From Cyanobacteriota bacterium (GTDB lineage Bacteria; Cyanobacteriota; Cyanobacteriia; CACIAM-69d): a stretch of 64,000 bases of DNA. Positions 26,974 to 36,383 of this stretch are shown in pieces. The DNA is taken from the NCBI GenBank assembly GCA_022402445.1, contig JAKRSF010000005.1, positions 124,001 to 188,000 of the forward strand, given 5' to 3'. The translations under genes and the position numbers were made by a program. Position 1 is the first letter of the stretch, and every line of letters begins with the position of its first letter. The notes under the pieces are model-generated. The model did no database searches. It saw only the letters and a program-made list of their open reading frames with translations, and was not told the DNA's origin.

Positions 26974-27573
26974 ATGGATGCTCACCCCTGGGTTGTTGCC
27001 CCTCCCACTGAAGAACCGACCTTTGATTATTTTGCCTATGGCTCCTGCATGTGCCCTGTGGATTTGCAGCGCACCCTGGGGGAGCCGACCTATCCCTATG
27101 CCGTTGGGCCGGCGCTGCTGGAGGGCTACCGGCTGGCCTTTTCCCGGCGATCGCCCATTCGCAACTGCGGCGTTTTGGATGTGGTGCCCGATCGCGATCG
27201 GTGGGTGTATGGGGTGCTGTATCGTCTGCCGTTGCGCCTGAGCGATTTGCTCGACGAGCGCGAAGAGGTGCCCAGGGGCGGCTACCGGCGCGAAACCATC
27301 AGCGTCACCTGCGGTGGCCAGCGCTACGACCGGGTGCGTACCTACACGGTGGTGAATAAGCTGACCGTGGAACTGGCCCCCAATGATTGGTACCTGACGA
27401 CGGTGCTGCGGGGGGCGGCCACCTGCCGTCTGCCGGAGGATTACTATTGGCAATTGTTTGAGCGGATGCACGCCCTCCAGCGCCAGGAGCGATCGCCGAT
27501 CGCACCGCCCCATCCCGCCCCATCCCCCTTTCCCTGCGCCGCCGTGGCCCCGCGATCGCGCCGCGCCGCCTAG
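26974..27573 (+). CDS. Gamma-glutamylcyclotransferase-like family protein
   Basis: A 199-residue protein of the GGCT/AIG2-like fold. The family opening [16 protein letters not shown] near residue 19 (substrate-binding YGS loop) and the following [13 protein letters not shown] and [19 protein letters not shown], with an acidic residue in the catalytic position of the fold, are all present. These enzymes release 5-oxoproline from gamma-glutamyl compounds, in glutathione turnover. The last 30 residues are Pro/Ala-rich and likely disordered. pyrR begins 83 bases downstream. Confidence 0.8.
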   Translation: MDAHPWVVAPPTEEPTFDYFAYGSCMCPVDLQRTLGEPTYPYAVGPALLEGYRLAFSRRSPIRNCGVLDVVPDRDRWVYGVLYRLPLRLSDLLDEREEVPRGGYRRETISVTCGGQRYDRVRTYTVVNKLTVELAPNDWYLTTVLRGAATCRLPEDYYWQLFERMHALQRQERSPIAPPHPAPSPFPCAAVAPRSRRAA

Positions 27574-27656
27574 GCACCGGGGATCTCCCCAATCGTCCGG
27601 GGGCGGTGTTGAATGGAAACACTCACCCATCGCCGCGCACCGCCCCGCGATCGCCC

Positions 27657-28208
27657 ATGGCCGCCGAAATTCCCCGCACCATTGAAATCCTGTCCGCCGA
27701 CGAACTGCGTAGGGTGGTGAATCGCCTCGCCTCCGAAATCGTGGAACGGTGCGGCAATCTGGAGCAGTTGGCCCTCATTGGCATCCATACCCGGGGGGTG
27801 CCGTTAGCAAAACTCTTGGCGGAACGGATTGAGGCGCTCGAAGGCCATGCGGTCGCGATCGGAGCCCTGGACATCACGTTCTACCGGGACGACCTGGACC
27901 GCATCGGCATTCGCACCCCCGCCAAAACCGACCTGCCCTTTGATGTGAGCAACCGCACAATCATTTTGGTGGACGATGTGATTTTCAGTGGCCGCACCAT
28001 CCGCGCCGCCCTCAATGCCCTCAATGAATATGGTCGCCCGGAAACGATTCGCCTGCTGGCCCTGGTCGATCGCGGCCACCGGCAGGTGCCCATCCACCCG
28101 GACTACATCGGCAAGGCGTTGCCCACGGCGCGGGAGGAACGCATCAAGGTTTATTTAAGTGAAGTGGACGGGCGCGACGCGGTGGAACTCCAGCGGGTAC
28201 CGGCCTAG
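27657..28208 (+). CDS. pyrR: Bifunctional pyr operon regulator / uracil phosphoribosyltransferase PyrR
   Basis: A 183-residue PyrR homologue. The PRPP-binding motif [18 protein letters not shown] near residues 101-118 and the basic RNA-facing and dimer segments ([31 protein letters not shown]) are conserved. In Bacilli it binds pyr mRNA leaders and attenuates them when UMP is high; in many cyanobacteria only the enzymatic salvage role is likely. pyrB lies about 860 bases downstream on the same strand, which supports a link to pyrimidine metabolism, but a lipoprotein gene on the other strand separates them and I see no PyrR-type leader hairpin. Confidence 0.93.
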   Translation: MAAEIPRTIEILSADELRRVVNRLASEIVERCGNLEQLALIGIHTRGVPLAKLLAERIEALEGHAVAIGALDITFYRDDLDRIGIRTPAKTDLPFDVSNRTIILVDDVIFSGRTIRAALNALNEYGRPETIRLLALVDRGHRQVPIHPDYIGKALPTAREERIKVYLSEVDGRDAVELQRVPA

Positions 28209-28228
28209 GGGCGAAGTTAGAGGCGAAG

Positions 28229-28804
28229 TTAGAGGCGAATTTCGCGGGTGCCGTCGGTGAAGCGGACGGTCTGGATGGGCCAATTGCTGTTGCGGGTCAG
28301 GGTTTCGCGGACGCTGCCAAAGAGGGTGAGCTGTTCGCAACTGGACAGGGCGGCGAAGCGGCGCTCGGCTCCGGGGCGGATGCGCAGGTCAATGGTGGCT
28401 TCCCGTTTGGTGGAATCGACCCGAAGGCGATAGCCCTGAAGGTCTAGATCATCGCTGGCGACGGTGATCAAGACTCGGCCGACGGCGGCGTCAATGGGCC
28501 GTTCGGCGGGCACTTGGACGATTTGGCTGCGCAGGGTTTGGCAGGTGGCGTCGGGGGTGTACATCTCGATCGCGATCGTGTCGTCCGCCGGTTCGTCTGT
28601 TTCCGGGGGAGTTGCGGGGGCGGTGTCGCTGTCACTGGCGATCGCGCTGTCCAGGCTGGCGGTTTTGAGGGCGGTGGTTTGGGAGATGGGGTTGAGGTTG
28701 GTGGCGATCGCCGTGGTGGCCGAATTTTGCGCCGTGGGACTGGTTTGGCAGCCCGCGATCGCGATCGCCCCGAGAATTAATAAACAGCCCCGCGATCGCG
28801 CCAC
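28229..28804 (-). CDS. Hypothetical lipoprotein
   Basis: If translation starts at the GTG at 28804, the protein begins (V)ARSRGCLLILGAIAIAGC, a good lipoprotein signal with lipobox AIAGC, followed by a Thr/Ala-rich linker of about 50 residues and a soluble domain from about residue 80 (IAIEMYTPDATCQTLRSQ). That domain carries IDAAVGRVLITVAS, then YRLRVDSTKREATIDLRI and a C-terminal SVRETLTRNSNWPIQTV, reminiscent of GerMN-type beta-alpha repeats in cyanobacterial lipoproteins; this likeness is only suggestive. A longer start at 28864 would bury the signal. It converges on pyrR with 20 bases between. Confidence 0.65.
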   Translation of the reverse strand: MARSRGCLLILGAIAIAGCQTSPTAQNSATTAIATNLNPISQTTALKTASLDSAIASDSDTAPATPPETDEPADDTIAIEMYTPDATCQTLRSQIVQVPAERPIDAAVGRVLITVASDDLDLQGYRLRVDSTKREATIDLRIRPGAERRFAALSSCEQLTLFGSVRETLTRNSNWPIQTVRFTDGTREIRL

Positions 28805-29070
28805 CGTCCCGGACCGCACACCAGACTTGACGCAAGATATCAGCAGCAACGGCAAAGACAGCATTGGACAGCACCGACGGCGGGGGAAACCATGGGAACG
28901 TTATAGATCGTGTTTCCGGCCCCAGGGTTGCCTAACCGGACGGTTCCGCGATCGCCTGTCCGCCCCCAGTTTTGAGCCAAGACCGCGATCGCGCCCAAGA
29001 TGACGTTCAATGGAACAGGGCCACGCCCCCCGGACCAACGCCCCAACGCCCCAACGCCCGTCCCCAGGTC

Positions 29071-30078
29071 ATGATCACCGCCACCCCCACCCCCGCCGCC
29101 CTCGGCTGGCAACACCACCACATCCTGTCCCTTGCGGACTTTTCCGCCGAAGATTTTCAAACGGTTCTGACCACGGCGGCCAGTTTTGAAGGCGTCCTGT
29201 CCCGCCGCACCAAAAAAGTCCCCACCCTCCAGGGGCGCGTGGTCACGACCATGTTTTTTGAAGCATCCACCCGCACCCGCAGCAGTTTTGAACTGGCGGC
29301 CAAGCGCCTTTCGGCGGATATCCTCAACTTCGCCCCCGGCACCTCGTCCCTCAGCAAGGGGGAAACGATCCTGGATACGGCCAAAACCTACCTGGCCATG
29401 GGCACGGACATTATGGTGATCCGCCACGGTCAGGCGGGGGTGCCCCAGGCGATCGCGGCGGAGATGGATCGCCTGGGGACCGGTGTGCGCATCCTCAATG
29501 CGGGGGACGGCCAGCATGAGCACCCGTCCCAGGGGCTGCTGGATCTCTATGCCCTCTGCACCACGTTCAGTGCCGAAGCGCCCAACCTGGCGGATTTGAA
29601 GGGCAAGAAAATTGCGATCGTTGGCGACATTCTCCATTCCCGCGTGGCGCGATCGAACCTGTGGGCCTTGACGGCGGCGGGGGCATCGGTCCATCTGGCG
29701 GGGCCGCCCACGCTGGTGCCGACGGAATTTTTGGACTATTTCGGCGACGATCGCCCCATCACCCTCCATTGGCAGCTCGAACCGGCCCTAGAGCGGGCGG
29801 ATTTTGTCATGACCCTGCGGCTGCAACATGAGCGCATGGCCCAGCATCTGCTGCCCAGTATCCGGGAATATCACCAGCAGTTTGGCATCACCCGCGATCG
29901 CCTCGCCGGGTGCAATCCTGGGGTACGGGTGCTCCATCCGGGGCCGACCAATCGCGGGGTGGAGCTCAGTTCCGATGTGATGGATGATCCAGCCCTGAGC
30001 CTCGTGTCGCGCCAGGTCACCAGCGGCATCGCCGTGCGGATGGCCCTGCTGTATCTCATCGGCGGCAACTTGCCCTAG
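29071..30078 (+). CDS. pyrB: Aspartate carbamoyltransferase catalytic subunit
   Basis: Condenses carbamoyl phosphate with aspartate in UMP synthesis. The 335-residue chain carries the carbamoyl phosphate motif [19 protein letters not shown] near residues 62-80, [15 protein letters not shown] near 148, and the aspartate-side [11 protein letters not shown] near 288. No pyrI-like regulatory gene is nearby, as usual in cyanobacteria. The ATG at 29071 follows a proline-rich, unlikely upstream extension. holA starts eight bases after the stop, so the two are probably transcribed together. Confidence 0.96.
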   Translation: MITATPTPAALGWQHHHILSLADFSAEDFQTVLTTAASFEGVLSRRTKKVPTLQGRVVTTMFFEASTRTRSSFELAAKRLSADILNFAPGTSSLSKGETILDTAKTYLAMGTDIMVIRHGQAGVPQAIAAEMDRLGTGVRILNAGDGQHEHPSQGLLDLYALCTTFSAEAPNLADLKGKKIAIVGDILHSRVARSNLWALTAAGASVHLAGPPTLVPTEFLDYFGDDRPITLHWQLEPALERADFVMTLRLQHERMAQHLLPSIREYHQQFGITRDRLAGCNPGVRVLHPGPTNRGVELSSDVMDDPALSLVSRQVTSGIAVRMALLYLIGGNLP

Positions 30079-30086
30079 GGCAGACC

Positions 30087-31091
30087 ATGGCGATTTATTT
30101 CTTTTGGGGCGAGGATGAATTCGCCATGCAGCGGGCGATCGCGGATTTAGTGAAGGGCGCGATCGACCCGGCCTGGGAAAGTTTTAATTACGAAAAAATC
30201 GGCAGCGATCGCCCGGACCCGGTGGAGGACGCCCTGGGGCAAATCTTGACGCCCCCCTTCGGCGCGGGCAAACGGCTCGTGTGGCTGGCGGACACGGCCC
30301 TAGGGCAACGGTGCAGCGAGGAAACCTTGGCCCAGCTCGAGCGCACCTTCCCGAAAATTCCCGACTCGAACGTGCTCCTGATGACCGCCAAGGGCAAACC
30401 GGACGGGCGCGGTAAATTTTCTAAATTGCTGCAAAAACAGGCGGAAATCCGCGAATTTTCCCCCATTTCCCCCTGGAAGACCGACGAGCTGGCCCAGCAG
30501 GTGAAACGGGTGGCGGCCCAGTTGGGTATTGCGATCGCCCCGGCGGCGGTGGAGCGGCTGGCGGCGGCGGTGGGCAACGAAACCCGGCGGCTCTATGGGG
30601 AGTTGGAAAAACTGCGGCTGTTCGTGGGCGATCGCGCGATCGCCCCGGCGGACGTGGATTTGCTGGTCTGCACCACCACCCAAAACAGCCTAGAACTCGC
30701 CAAAATCATCCTCCAGGGCAACGCCGCCAACGCCCTCGGCGCGATCGCGGAACTGATTTCACGGAACGAAGCGGCCCTGCGGATCCATGCCACCCTCGTG
30801 GGGCAATTCCGCACCTGGCTGTGGATTGCCCTGATGGTCGAGGCGGGGGAGCGGGACGATCGCGCGATCGCCCAGGCGGCGGAAATCGGCAACCCCAAAC
30901 GCATCTATTTCCTCAAAAAGGAACTGCAAGGGGTCAGCGCCGCCACCTTAGAACAATGCCTAGAAATTTTGCTGGGCCTAGAGGTGGCCCTCAAGCGGGG
31001 GGCCGATCCCCTCGAAGCCTTGCAGATCAAGGCCATTGAACTGTGCGAAGTCTGTCGGCGATCGCCCCAGGGCAGCCCAGCCCGTCGCTAG
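30087..31091 (+). CDS. holA: DNA polymerase III subunit delta
   Basis: The delta subunit of the clamp loader, which opens the beta sliding clamp during replication. The 334-residue protein shows FFWGEDEFAMQRAIADL at the N terminus, the NVLLMTAKGKPDGRGKFSKLL segment near 100, WKTDELAQQVKRVAAQLG near 140, NETRRLYGELEKLRLFVG near 175, and the C-terminal helical collar domain. It lacks the full Walker motifs, as expected for delta. Positioned directly after pyrB. Confidence 0.93.
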   Translation: MAIYFFWGEDEFAMQRAIADLVKGAIDPAWESFNYEKIGSDRPDPVEDALGQILTPPFGAGKRLVWLADTALGQRCSEETLAQLERTFPKIPDSNVLLMTAKGKPDGRGKFSKLLQKQAEIREFSPISPWKTDELAQQVKRVAAQLGIAIAPAAVERLAAAVGNETRRLYGELEKLRLFVGDRAIAPADVDLLVCTTTQNSLELAKIILQGNAANALGAIAELISRNEAALRIHATLVGQFRTWLWIALMVEAGERDDRAIAQAAEIGNPKRIYFLKKELQGVSAATLEQCLEILLGLEVALKRGADPLEALQIKAIELCEVCRRSPQGSPARR

Positions 31092-31105
31092 GGTGTTCTG
31101 ATCGT

Positions 31106-32533
31106 TTATAGGTCCAGGTCCGCCGCGATCGCCGCCAGGGTCGCCCCATCGATCCAATAGTCCCCATTGGGCGGCGTATCCTCCGGCACCATCACCACCC
31201 GCCGATGATAGGTTAGGTCCAGGTGCTGCGCGATCGCGGCGAAATTCGTATCCCGGTAGACACTGGCAAACAGTTCCAGGATTTTTGTCCCCGGCTCACA
31301 AAAAATCGTATTCGTCAGGGCCGCCCCGTGGGGAGCAATGACCGATCGCGCCCCCGCCAGCAGCCGAATCTGCTCCGCTACGGAAAGGCGATCGAGGGTC
31401 ACCGCCACAAATCCCAAGGGTTCCAGGGCCGCAATCACCGCCTCCTCATTCGCCAAACGCCGTTGATTCGTCTGGCCCCGCCGCAAAAAGAGCCGCGCCG
31501 GTCCCGTCCCCGAAGCCGCCGCTAAAGCCGGTCCCCGCAGGGCCGCCCGCAGCCGCTGGCACGAGTCCGCCGTCATGCCGATGGGGGGCACCGCCACCAG
31601 TTGATCGACCTGGAAATACCGTTGCCGACTGGGATAGACGCGATCGCGCGGAATGCCCAACAGCGCCAGGGTTTCCTCCTGGAAGGGTTGCCCCAAGTCA
31701 CTGACGACGAAGCCATCAAAATCGCCCCAGCCCCCGGCCTCGTCCCGGAGCCGCAGGAGACGCGGCAGGGCATCGACCATCCAGTGGTAATAATTCCGCT
31801 CACTCCAAAGGGCCACCCCCAGGCCGATGCGCCCTCGCAACCGTTCTGGCGTCGGGCGATCGCGCCACCGTCGCCCCAACCCCGTCGCCACATTGCCAGC
31901 GCTCAGGGCGGGCACCAGGCGATCGCCAGCGGCCCACACGGCGGAACAGAAGCGATCGCTGTCATGCCAGAACCCCCCATCCGGCAGGGTGTAGTGCGCG
32001 GCGATCGGCCCCGGTTCCAGGCCATCTCCGTAGTCAACCACCTGGCAAAATTGCGCCAAACGCTCCGGCGACAGGCTGAAATTATTGAAATAGCGCGCGT
32101 CGATCGCGGCCCCCGCCCCGCAGGCCCATTTGAATAAACGTTGATAGCGCCCGAGGTCGTCCCCATCCCGCGCGATCGCCTCCAGGGCCGCCGCGATCGC
32201 CCCCTCATAATTGCCCAAAACCGCCAACACCTCCGTGCGCCCATCCCACAGTCGCGCCCCCGCAACGCCTTGGGCCTGATCGGAGCCATCCAAAACCTGG
32301 GCGATCGCCAATGCCCGCATCGCCGCGTCCGCCTTCCCCCCCTGGGCCAGGGCCGTCGCCAGGTCGCAATAGACGGAGGCCGCCATCGGTTGCGTCAGAA
32401 TTTGACCACCCAACCCCCCAGAATCCATCTCCAGAGGCCCGAGGCTGCCCGCCGCTGCGCCGTTTTCCGTCACCGGGCTCACCCCCCAAAAAATCCCTAA
32501 CCATCTTGCCGCGATCGCCGGATTCTTGGTCAA
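31106..32533 (-). CDS. Glycosyltransferase family 61 protein
   Basis: A 475-residue protein with a helical N-terminal part (about 45-150, TPR-like pattern VYCDLATALAQGGKADAAMR) and a C-terminal GT61/DUF563 domain marked by NYYHWMVDALPRLLRLRDE near 245, RLFLRRGQTNQRRLANEEAV near 350, and GARSVIAPHGAALTNTIFCEPG near 405. GT61 enzymes transfer pentoses or related sugars; in bacteria they often act in exopolysaccharide synthesis. TPR plus GT61 is a common bacterial combination. It converges on holA with only 14 bases between. Substrate unknown. Confidence 0.85.
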   Translation of the reverse strand: MTKNPAIAARWLGIFWGVSPVTENGAAAGSLGPLEMDSGGLGGQILTQPMAASVYCDLATALAQGGKADAAMRALAIAQVLDGSDQAQGVAGARLWDGRTEVLAVLGNYEGAIAAALEAIARDGDDLGRYQRLFKWACGAGAAIDARYFNNFSLSPERLAQFCQVVDYGDGLEPGPIAAHYTLPDGGFWHDSDRFCSAVWAAGDRLVPALSAGNVATGLGRRWRDRPTPERLRGRIGLGVALWSERNYYHWMVDALPRLLRLRDEAGGWGDFDGFVVSDLGQPFQEETLALLGIPRDRVYPSRQRYFQVDQLVAVPPIGMTADSCQRLRAALRGPALAAASGTGPARLFLRRGQTNQRRLANEEAVIAALEPLGFVAVTLDRLSVAEQIRLLAGARSVIAPHGAALTNTIFCEPGTKILELFASVYRDTNFAAIAQHLDLTYHRRVVMVPEDTPPNGDYWIDGATLAAIAADLDL

Positions 32534-32622
32534 AATTTGTAGTAGGTTTTACGGAAGCTTTTTGAAGCGCGCCGATAAAAAGCCCTCGCCCCTCCACCCC
32601 CTCACCTTCGGGAGATCGCCCC

Positions 32623-33288
32623 ATGCTCGTTCACTGGTTCATTGGCCTCGCGATCGCGATCGTTGCCTATCTCCTCGGTTCCCTGCCCACGGGCTACCTC
32701 GCGGGGCGCTGGCTGCGGGGTATCGACATCCGCGACCACGGATCCGGCTCCACCGGGGCCACCAATGTGCTGCGGACCCTGGGCAAAACCGCTGGCGGCA
32801 CCGTCCTCGCCATTGATGTCCTCAAGGGGGCAATCGCCGTCCTCGGCACCCGCTGGGCCGTCCAAACCCTGGCGGGCGGTGCGATCGTCGCTAGCTTTGA
32901 CCTGCCCCAACAGCTCGCCTGGTGGGAAGTCATCGCCGCGATCGCCGCCCTCCTCGGCCACAGCAAACCCATCTGGCTGAAATTCCGAGGCGGCAAATCC
33001 GTCGCCACCGGCCTGGGGATTTTACTGGCCCTCGCGTGGCCCGTCGGCCTGACGGTGTTGGCGGTCTTCAGCATCACCTTGGCCCTGTCGCGCATCGTGT
33101 CCCTCAGTTCCATTGCGGGGGCCTTGGCGGTGTCCGGTGTCATGCTCGCCACCCAGCAGCCGCTGCCCTACTGCCTCTTTGCCCTCGCGGCGGGTTTCTA
33201 CGTCATTTGGCGGCACCGCAGCAATATCAATCGCATCCTCGATGGCATCGAGCCGCGCCTCGGCCAGGGCCAACCCACGACGAAATAG
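32623..33288 (+). CDS. plsY: Glycerol-3-phosphate acyltransferase PlsY
   Basis: Acylates glycerol-3-phosphate from acyl-phosphate, the first step of membrane phospholipid synthesis. The 221-residue integral membrane protein has the three PlsY motifs: GSLPTGYLAGRWLRGIDIRD with GSGSTGATNVLRTLG, GHSKPIWLKFRGGKSVATGLG near 110-130, and HRSNINRILDG near the C terminus. About five to seven helices. A strong terminator follows at 33350. Confidence 0.96.
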   Translation: MLVHWFIGLAIAIVAYLLGSLPTGYLAGRWLRGIDIRDHGSGSTGATNVLRTLGKTAGGTVLAIDVLKGAIAVLGTRWAVQTLAGGAIVASFDLPQQLAWWEVIAAIAALLGHSKPIWLKFRGGKSVATGLGILLALAWPVGLTVLAVFSITLALSRIVSLSSIAGALAVSGVMLATQQPLPYCLFALAAGFYVIWRHRSNINRILDGIEPRLGQGQPTTK

Positions 33289-33349
33289 CCCCCGATCGCC
33301 ACAACCCGTGATCGCCCCTCCCCAGCCATTGGACCAAGCGATCGCCCCT

Positions 33350-33379
33350 GCCCCCCAGCGCACCGTTGGGGGCTTTTTT
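33350..33379 (+). terminator. Rho-independent terminator downstream of plsY
   Basis: Stem GCCCCC / GGGGGC with a 12-base loop, followed by six T residues (33374-33379). It lies 60 bases after the plsY stop. The rest of the 369-base gap up to the response regulator holds no gene. Confidence 0.8.
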
Positions 33380-33495
33380 CGACCTGTTCTTCAAACTTTC
33401 TTCACATCGTTTGGGGACATGGCCCCGCGATCGCCCCTTCCGCCCTAGGCAAGTCTGCGCCGCCGCGATCGCAACACGTACGAAAAAACACGGGC

Positions 33496-33504
33496 TGCTA
33501 TAGT
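33496..33504 (+). promoter_or_regulatory. Extended -10 promoter candidate for the response regulator
   Basis: TGC followed by TATAGT at 33499-33504 gives an extended -10 element about 150 bases upstream of the response-regulator ATG. No clear -35 box. It implies a long 5' leader. Confidence 0.4.
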
Positions 33505-33657
33505 CGTATCCATGGGCACCTAATTAGCCCCCCGTTTTTGGGTACCCTCACGGGGAACCCCCAACAGAATCCCCCCGATCCCCCCTAGCCGGGTGCGTAT
33601 GCTCTAGGGCGGATCCCGGCGATCGCGCCCTCGCCCCCTTCACCCGCAGGTCTATCC

Positions 33658-34305
33658 ATGAAACGCAGCAACTTAGGGACACCCAAACGCATCCTTTTGA
33701 TCGACGACGACCCCAACCTAATTCTGCTGGTGCAGGATTATTTGGAATTCCATGGCTACACGGTCTGGACGGCGGGGAACGGTCGCGAAGCCCTGGAACT
33801 GCTGGAAAAGGACGTGCCGGACATGATCATCTGCGACGTGATGATGCCGGAGATGGATGGCTATTCCCTGGTCAAATCCGTCCGTCAGGATCCGCGCACC
33901 AGTTGGATTCCGGTCCTGTTCCTCTCCGCCAAGGGCCAGAGCCAAGATCGGGTGAAGGGCCTCACCACCGGGGCAGATATTTATATGGTCAAGCCTTTCG
34001 AGCCGGAGGAACTGGTGGCCCAGGTGGAATCGTCCCTTAAGCAGGCATCGCGCCTCATTCGCTACCAGGGCAAGAGCGATCGCGCGCCGAAATTCAAGGT
34101 GCCCAAGGATGTGGAACTGACCCCCACGGAACTGAAGGTGGTGCAGTTGGTGGCGCGGGGCATGGCAAACCGTGAAATTGCGGAGGTGATGAATGTTAGC
34201 CAACGCACGATCGAAAGCCATGTGAGCAATATGTTGGGCAAGACGGGCCTCAATAACCGCACGGAGTTGGCCCGCTGGGCGATCGAGGCGCGCATGGCGA
34301 TGTAG
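33658..34305 (+). CDS. Response regulator, receiver plus LuxR/NarL-type HTH
   Basis: A 215-residue two-component regulator. The receiver (residues 12-125) has the acidic pair DDD in ILLIDDDPNLILLVQ, the phosphorylated D60 in ICDVMMPEMDG, and K110-type KPFEPEEL. A linker leads to a LuxR-type helix-turn-helix at about 150-212 (LTPTELKVVQLVARGMANREIAEVMNVS and QRTIESHVSNML, written here in two parts). The layout matches the Ycf29/Rre1-like group conserved across cyanobacteria and red algal plastids, but I cannot confirm orthology. No kinase gene is adjacent. Confidence 0.88.
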   Translation: MKRSNLGTPKRILLIDDDPNLILLVQDYLEFHGYTVWTAGNGREALELLEKDVPDMIICDVMMPEMDGYSLVKSVRQDPRTSWIPVLFLSAKGQSQDRVKGLTTGADIYMVKPFEPEELVAQVESSLKQASRLIRYQGKSDRAPKFKVPKDVELTPTELKVVQLVARGMANREIAEVMNVSQRTIESHVSNMLGKTGLNNRTELARWAIEARMAM

Positions 34306-34427
34306 GCCCAAGGAAGGCGCAAATAACCAGTCAAGATAGGCCCGAGAGAGGCGACAGAACGGCGTGGGGGGGCGATTCAAGGTTTGGCTAGACTAGGGGC
34401 AATTCCCCGATTCAAAGTTGGTGGCCT

Positions 34428-34973
34428 ATGTTGACCCTGGCGCAGTGGACGGTGGCGGATTATCACCAGATGATCGCGGCGGGTGTGCTGGCGGATCGTC
34501 GGGTGGAGTTGTTGAATGGGCAAATTGTTGAAATGGCACCGGAAGGACCGGAACATCGCTACCAGTGCAGCGGTTTAGGCGATCGCCTGCGGGGGCTGTT
34601 GGGCGATCGCGCGTGGGTTAGTGAGGCGCATCCGATTACGTTGGATGACTCGGAGCCGGAGCCGGATTTGGCGATTGTTCGACTGCCGCGATCGGATTTC
34701 CGCGATCGCCATCCGGGGCCAGCGGATTTGTTTTGGGTGATTGAAATTGCTCGATCTACTTTGGCGACGGACCTCACCCACAAGCGAGATCTCTATGCAC
34801 GGGTGGGCATTCTGGAATATTGGGTGGTGGATTTGGTGAATCGCCAGGTTGTGATCTTTCGGCAACCGGAGGCGGGCCGCTACACCCAAGAGGAAACGGT
34901 GTGCGATCGCGCGATCGCGCCATTGGCTTTCCCGGACTGCGCGATCGAGGTGCTTCAGCTTTTTCAGGGGTAG
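34428..34973 (+). CDS. Uma2 family endonuclease, paralogue of the gene at 13476
   Basis: A 181-residue Uma2 protein nearly colinear with the one at 13476-14021, sharing MLTLAQWTVA, MIAAG, RRVELLNGQ, SEPEPD, DLTHKRDLY and GRYTQEETV. The divergent part is residues 48-62 and 83-93. The active-site-type acids (EPDLAIVR, FWVIEIARS) are kept, so both copies look functional. Followed by another Uma2 gene 74 bases downstream on the same strand. Family role unsettled. Confidence 0.85.
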   Translation: MLTLAQWTVADYHQMIAAGVLADRRVELLNGQIVEMAPEGPEHRYQCSGLGDRLRGLLGDRAWVSEAHPITLDDSEPEPDLAIVRLPRSDFRDRHPGPADLFWVIEIARSTLATDLTHKRDLYARVGILEYWVVDLVNRQVVIFRQPEAGRYTQEETVCDRAIAPLAFPDCAIEVLQLFQG

Positions 34974-35047
34974 GGTTCGGTCGGGCTATGGTTGATTCAA
35001 CCCAGCAAATGATTCAATAACATCTAACGATTGATGATTCGACTGCT

Positions 35048-35605
35048 ATGGTTTCAATTCCCGCTGGTTTTACGCCGGATGACTATCTTGCCCTGGAGGA
35101 GTTGGCGTCCTGTCGCCATGAATTTCGCTGCGGTTTGGTCTATGCCATGGCGGGGGGCAGCGCGAACCATAGTCGGCTTGCGATTAATTTAGTGACGGCG
35201 TTTAATTTACACTTTGTCGAGGATCGTTGTCAGTTTTTCCCGGGGGACGTAAAACTTAATTACGCGGAACGGTTTTATTATTATCCCGATGCGTTTGTAA
35301 CCTGTGACCCGCGCGATCGCGGGGATGATTACATCAAACGCTATCCGATTTTGATTGCGGAGGTGATGTCGCCCTCGACGGCGAGTTTTGATCGGGGGCA
35401 AAAGTTTGAGGATTATCGATCGCTGGAGTCGCTGGAGGAATATGTTTTGATTTCGCAGGAGGTGCCGCAGGTGGAGGTGTTTCGGCGGCGGTTGAATTGG
35501 CAAAGTCTTGTGTTTGGTGCCTGCGATCGCGTGGTGCTAGAGAGTATTGGGCTAGAGGTGGATCTTGCAGCCTTATATCGGGGCGTCAGGATTGGGGAGA
35601 AGTGA
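35048..35605 (+). CDS. Uma2 family endonuclease
   Basis: A 185-residue Uma2 protein of the same subgroup as the gene at 436: DDYLALEELASCRHEFRCGLVYAMAGGS split by short loops, then YYPDAFVTCDPRD and LIAEVMSPSTASFDRGQKF, EEYVLISQEVPQVEVFRR. Acidic residues of the PD-D/ExK core are in place. It is downstream of and probably co-transcribed with the Uma2 gene at 34428, although the two belong to different subgroups. Confidence 0.85.
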   Translation: MVSIPAGFTPDDYLALEELASCRHEFRCGLVYAMAGGSANHSRLAINLVTAFNLHFVEDRCQFFPGDVKLNYAERFYYYPDAFVTCDPRDRGDDYIKRYPILIAEVMSPSTASFDRGQKFEDYRSLESLEEYVLISQEVPQVEVFRRRLNWQSLVFGACDRVVLESIGLEVDLAALYRGVRIGEK

Positions 35606-36059
35606 GGGCGCTTGTCCTCTGCGGCAATCAACTGAGTGAGCGACCAGCGGCGATCGCGCGGATTTTGCCCAACGTCATCCTGGGGCAGCGGACTTGTTTT
35701 GAGTGGTGCGGCCTAGAAAAAACTTTGTCCTAGGGGTTGACGATTACAATGCCATGGCGCTAGCTTTAGCTCACAGACGAATATCAAAACCTAGATGTTC
35801 GTCTCATGGGTACTATCCCCGATCCCTAGACTGATGTATGTCCAGCGTCCTGGTTCAGCGTCTGTCAACGGTGGGAAACCAAATCTTAGGCAAACGCTGG
35901 CTCAGCATGTTGGACATGCGCCGGTCTGGGGCTTGGGGATAGTGCGCTTGAGACGTTTATCCATAGGCCAATCACCGGGAAGGTTTTGCTTTATATGCAG
36001 ACCTCCAATGGTTGAGCTTGATATTCCGATGCCGTAAAAAATTATTGGAGGCATGGGAT
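35606..36059. other. Intergenic region with a hairpin and promoter-like boxes, no convincing gene
   Basis: 454 bases between Uma2 and the HNH gene. A perfect 7-bp inverted repeat AGACGAA / TTCGTCT spans 35775-35804 with a 16-base spacer. TTGACG at about 35737 followed by TAGCTT could be a promoter. A frame of 80 codons at 35795-36037 shows no family resemblance. The segment is less GC-rich and has few HIP1 sites; a small RNA cannot be excluded. Confidence 0.35.
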
Positions 36060-36383
36060 ATGGATTCCAAGCACGAATGTGTTGTGTCGGCAATGCGATG
36101 CAAGCAGAAACGCGCCATGAAAGCGCGGCTGATCCGCACCTTCGGGTCACGCTGCTGGTGGTGTCCACTGTCACGTGAATTACCCGCAGAAGAACTGACC
36201 ATCGATCATTTAATACCCAGGAGTAAAGGGGGATCCAATTCCCTCGAAAATCTGCGGTTGGCCTGTCGCTCCTGTAACAGTTCGCGTCGCGACAGCCTCT
36301 ATCCGCCCCCACAATTTCGGTCTTGTGTGCATATCGAGAAAGTTGTAGTTGATCAAGGAGGTCCAGGGAAAGACGGTGCATAA
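36060..36383 (+). CDS. HNH endonuclease
   Basis: A 107-residue HNH nuclease. Zinc-binding pairs C32-x2-C35 and C69-x2-C72 frame the catalytic LTIDHLIPRSKGGSNSLENL (D49, H50) and the N of CNSSRR. This is the McrA-like ICEA/HNH-5 pattern. I start at the ATG at 36060, which has GGAGG eight bases before it. The stop codon overlaps the GTG of rnc, and the SD-like AAGGAGG of rnc lies inside this gene, so the two are coupled. Role unknown: free-standing HNH genes may be homing-type, restriction-type or domesticated repair nucleases. Confidence 0.85.
   Translation: MDSKHECVVSAMRCKQKRAMKARLIRTFGSRCWWCPLSRELPAEELTIDHLIPRSKGGSNSLENLRLACRSCNSSRRDSLYPPPQFRSCVHIEKVVVDQGGPGKDGA

Noticed and set aside
35795-36037. 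80-codon frame upstream of the HNH gene
   Set aside because: No ribosome binding site or family resemblance; includes the hairpin region.
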